Under the pieces are notes generated by a model, which made no database searches, was not told the origin of the DNA, and saw only the letters and a list, made by a program, of their open reading frames with translations. The position numbers and the translations under genes are program-made. From Triglochin maritima (Eukaryota > Streptophyta > Magnoliopsida > Alismatales > Juncaginaceae), in assembly GCA_963682175.1 (NCBI GenBank), contig OY821789.1:32618188-32682187 (forward strand): a stretch of 64,000 nucleotides of DNA, written 5' to 3'. Positions 60,588-64,000 of the stretch are shown here, piece after piece (position 1 is the first letter of the stretch; each line of letters begins with the position of its first letter).

Positions 60588-61460
60588 ATCATGAGTGTTT
60601 TAGGCAAACAAAGGAAAAAAGGAAGATATCGACGAATATGTGCTAAAATAACAATTCTTAAAATTCAAGCAAAGGAGGGAGGCAAGTGTTACAAAATAAA
60701 AGTATAATAGAAGAAAGTTCAGAGAGACAAAGTAAAATCAAGGTATAATTCATAGGACAAACAGTGATAAACACAATAATAAATAAACATACACAATTTC
60801 ACATAATAATCGAGTAAAATAATGCTATTTAAATATTTGTTATACTCAGAGGGTAAAGATAGATGAGCAAAATATAGAATGACGATGCAGATAAGGTAGG
60901 GCAAAATTAAAGGAATTTCGGAAAAAACAAAAGGAGAAAACGGTCCAAAAAGTTTAGAACGAAAATGTCTGATTCTCATTTTTTATTTATTTAAGGGATT
61001 GATAAACCACGTATACTGTGTGAAAACCATCATACTATTATTAATCTACTTATGCATGTTAACGGTTAAACCATCGAAAATGAAAAATCTATTCAACAAC
61101 ACATTTTCGTAAACTAAGAGCTGCAGACAACTGAAAACCAAGCGGCATCGGAAAATTAGAGTGTAGAAGTAAAATCTTACATCCACCAATTCAAGAAAAT
61201 TTTCAGCTGTACGTGCCTATTCACAGAATGTAATAAAAAATCAAAATGATTTAGGATGACACATCTCCAACTCAAGCTGCAAGGCATTTCAAGCAGAACC
61301 GTTTCTACATTGATGTTTCCAATGTAATTAGAACAAGTCTCCTCATAAGATTGGCAATAAAAAAAAATGATGACTTACTAAAACCATAGTAAATACAAAA
61401 TAACATCCTTAAAATTCAACCCAAAATTTCATATTCCTTTTTTTTACCTCTCCGGTTTGA
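60588..61460. other. 3' flank of the LSG1-type gene
   Basis: No other gene is visible. The LSG1-type 3' UTR should lie next to 61461. Confidence 0.5.
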
Positions 61461-63294
61461 TTATTTAGGAGTTGGAGCTTTCTGGAATACTCTGACAACC
61501 GGCATTCCATCACCGCCATCATTTTCCACACGCCATGATCTATCTTTCTTCCTCTGAGGCTTCTTATGATGCTTCATTGCTGCAGGTGAGCTTTTCTTCT
61601 TTTTCATGGCAGCAGCATTTGAGGATAGGCCAGTGACCATGTCAAATGAGTCTAGATCATCTAGAAGATTTTCCAGGTTGTTTTTTTTAGCATTACTATC
61701 TTTGTTGGGAGAAGAATCATCACTATCCGAACCACAAGAATCGGACATGTGACCGCTCAATGTACTGGAGCTGGGAGATCCATTCGCTATGCTTACCTCC
61801 ATCTCCACATCAGACACCAGTGGAGGCATTTCAAAATGAGGAAGCTTGCCATCAATATAATCCTTCAAAATCTGGCGGGCAGCCCTCGTCTCATCTGGCA
61901 AGCCACTCGATGCAACGTATCCACGAGAAGCACAATAAGCTCTCAGCAATTCTGAAGCCAATGGAGGTCTTGTCTTTGGTTCATAGGTTTTTGGCTTTGG
62001 CAAGCTAATATTGTAGGTCTCCTCAAGGACGTTGCGTGGAACATGATTCGCAACAATTTGAACGGCCTCCCTGTTTTCGGTCATCCTATCAATAGGCAAG
62101 ACACCACATGCGATCATATCATACCTGGAGCTTGAAAATGAAGGGAAAACTAAACCAGGGCAATCACATAGAATCAGCTCATCGGATATAATCAGAGTCT
62201 GGAAATGCTTAGTCTTCCCAGGGGTCGATGTTACACCTGTACGTTTCACCCCAGCAAGTGCATTTATTGTAGAGCTTTTACCGACATTAGGGTAACCAAC
62301 AAAACCCACAACCACATGCTTAGATGCACCCCTGCCCGAGTCCGCAGAATGGTTATTTGTGCTTTCTTCCTTTTCATTTGAAGAAGCTTTTATGGTCTCA
62401 GCCTCGGCCTGTAGACGAGCCAAAAGTGCATCTCTGCTATAAATCTTTATATCTTCTGCATCTGTTGGATGAAAGGATTCTTGGTTGATTGTCTTTTTAC
62501 AATCCAGGGTATCCGAAGCAGCTTTAGCAGACCAGAACACAAAGAGGATGCCACGACGCTTGAAGTACTCTGCCCACATCTTTCTGCAGAATTCGCACAT
62601 TAATAAATAAAAATGATGGAAAGAAATAATATTTCCAATGAAAAGATTGCAGAGAAGCTCTGTACAACTGACCTGACAGAAACCGGCAAAAGATCAGCTT
62701 TGTTGATGAGAAGCATTGTCTTCTTGTGCTCATCTTTTTCCTTAGCATATGCCTGTTACAAGGAACCCAAAGCACCACAAAGAATTAGAAATTTGATGGA
62801 AGCATCAGGTAAGCCTTGTGAACTTTAAACTGACACCATAAATGACCACAAGATCACAAATAAATAACATTTGTTTCTAACAGTTTTATATGAACAAGCA
62901 CGTCGTTATTTCGTTGGAAGTATGGCAGACAAAACAACAATGTTAGGTTGACAGGCAAGTTCAGAAACATAAAACATACCTCAAGGTCAGGGCAGCGGTA
63001 GAACAACGGATCACGACCATCAACAACCATCACAAGCTAGCATAAAAATACCACAAAAGCAATAATTATAAATCCCATCTACAGAGAACTTAGAGAACAA
63101 AAAAATGCAATTTCAGTAAATGCTACTCATGCTCATAAATGGCTCACATCAGTATATCACAAAATTAAATAATTCCAAACCAATAGCTGAAATGACTCAC
63201 CAAATGGCTTCGCTCAAGAACTCGCCAAAGCTGCCTCCAGATATCCAAATTCTTCTCAAATGGAGTAAGAACCAACTTGTCATTCTCTTCAAGC
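61461..63294 (-). CDS. LSG1-type large-subunit GTPase (ribosome biogenesis), 5' partial
   Basis: Minus-strand exons are 63294-63201, 63036-62980, 62752-62673 and 62583-61461 (stop TAA), with phases agreeing across all junctions. The protein is a circularly permuted GTPase: LVMVVDGRDPLFYRCPDLE, then G4 (LLINKADLLP), and only afterwards G1 (VGFVGYPNVGKSSTINALAG), the G2-like TSTPGKTKHFQT and G3 (LCDCPGLVFPS). The C-terminal LSG1 region follows (DRMTENREAVQIV, LLRAYCASRGYVASSGLPDE, ARQILKDYIDGKLPHFEMPP) and a Lys-rich tail (KKKKSSPAAMKHHKKPQRKK). LSG1 releases the export adaptor NMD3 from cytoplasmic pre-60S particles; Arabidopsis has LSG1-1 and LSG1-2. The N-terminal exons lie right of the window or were not recognised. 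Confidence 0.95.
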
Positions 63295-64000
63295 CTTCAA
63301 AAAAAACTCAAAGGGTCAGTTGGAATAGCCCAAAATAACATGGTCTCTAAGAAAATCTGTATTTTTAAAACAAGGGATTCAAATCCAAAAATGGTGTTAG
63401 GATCATCCCAAGTAATTCGATATAAATTTGTATTGTCATTGGAAATAAGTTTTGGAAAAAATAGGCAAGTACTCTTTAACACATAGACCACCAATTTACA
63501 TATTAGACTTAAATCAACTTCGGGAGCGGCCTCCACCAGGATCAGAAACCTTAAACCATCTAAAAACTCCTAATAATCTTATAATTATAAACACCTAATA
63601 CCATGAAACCTATAACAATTTGCATATAACACGAATATCAACCTCACGAGCAAGCTTCACTGATACACTAGTCTGTCCAATGCTCCAAACCACCGAGTTG
63701 GCGATTAGCAAAGCTAATCCGGCCAACTAGGCGGGCTAGCCAGGTTAAATCCAAGTACCTACTAGTCAACCAACTATTTGACATAAAAAGTGTATCCTAA
63801 CCAGTTTAAGGACTAGTTGGGTGGGGATGGATGTGGGTTCGATCCCCACCTTTTTAACAACCTATGGTTGATGATATGGGATTAGGCAACTCACCTTAAT
63901 AATTACAGTTAATCTTATTCAATCATAAAAAAGACGCCAAGAACCAACTAGTCTGCCAACTTCCAAAAAAAATCATATCTTCACAATACAACACAACACA
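63295..64000 (-). other. Intron of the LSG1-type gene
   Basis: This lies upstream of the 63294 acceptor on the minus strand. I see no LSG1 N-terminal coding motifs here. A GTGGGTTCGATCCCCACC stretch at about 63834-63851 resembles a tRNA B-box arm but no complete tRNA is present. Confidence 0.5.

Overview
This is nuclear DNA from a flowering plant, most likely a core eudicot. The evidence is intron-rich genes with GT-AG junctions, plant-only families (BSL Kelch-phosphatase, S-domain receptor kinase, plant mobile domain, OEP36-type plastid Omp85) and plant LTR retrotransposons. No species can be named from the sequence alone. The exon models below were built by hand from reading frames, splice sites and family similarity recalled from memory; no alignment or database search was run.

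Layout. (1) 57-1063, + strand: 3' exons of an NF-YA transcription factor, cut by the left edge. (2) 1951-7422, - strand: a complete 11-exon OEP36-like plastid outer-envelope beta-barrel gene of 362 codons, with a foldback element and a hAT-type MITE in its introns and one GC-AG intron. (3) 7830-10050, - strand: decayed Mutator-like transposase with FAR1-type DNA-binding, MULE, SWIM and OTU parts. Repeat-rich DNA follows (hairpins, a 37-bp tandem array, a 0.2-kb direct duplication) up to the next promoter. (4) 12301-24020, + strand: a complete 21-exon BSL2/BSL3-type Kelch-repeat Ser/Thr phosphatase gene (967 aa), a brassinosteroid-signalling enzyme. (5) 26150-30080: relics, namely a plant-mobile-domain (PMD) pseudogene and exon-like fragments of a gene I do not recognise.

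(6) 30482-54545, + strand: a G-type lectin S-receptor-like kinase pseudogene whose first intron holds a 20.8-kb nested insertion. A Ty1/copia element (31813-52603, TSD TAGTT, 222-bp LTRs) is itself split by a tandem Ty3/gypsy chromovirus (33994-49687, TSD TCATA). That insertion has the order LTR-internal-LTR-internal-LTR, with three 2,176-bp LTRs and two 1,469-codon polyprotein genes differing at a single base that I can find. The gypsy LTR carries a dense array of CGGTCGACCG palindromes, a motif that recurs in the unrelated foldback element at 2.9-3.5 kb.

(7) 55045-57498: the 3' half of a second PMD pseudogene, abutting tail-to-tail a MULE transposase relic. (8) 57750-59237: a truncated copia element with gag only. 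(9) 60436-60587: a hAT-type MITE with perfect 12-bp TIRs and an 8-bp TSD. (10) 61461-63294, - strand: 3' exons of an LSG1-type circularly permuted GTPase used in 60S ribosome maturation, running off the right edge.

The intact host genes (NF-YA, OEP36-like, BSL, LSG1) are unrelated housekeeping or signalling genes and form no operon or cluster. The notable biology is in the transposable elements: a layered insertion history and a palindrome-rich LTR.
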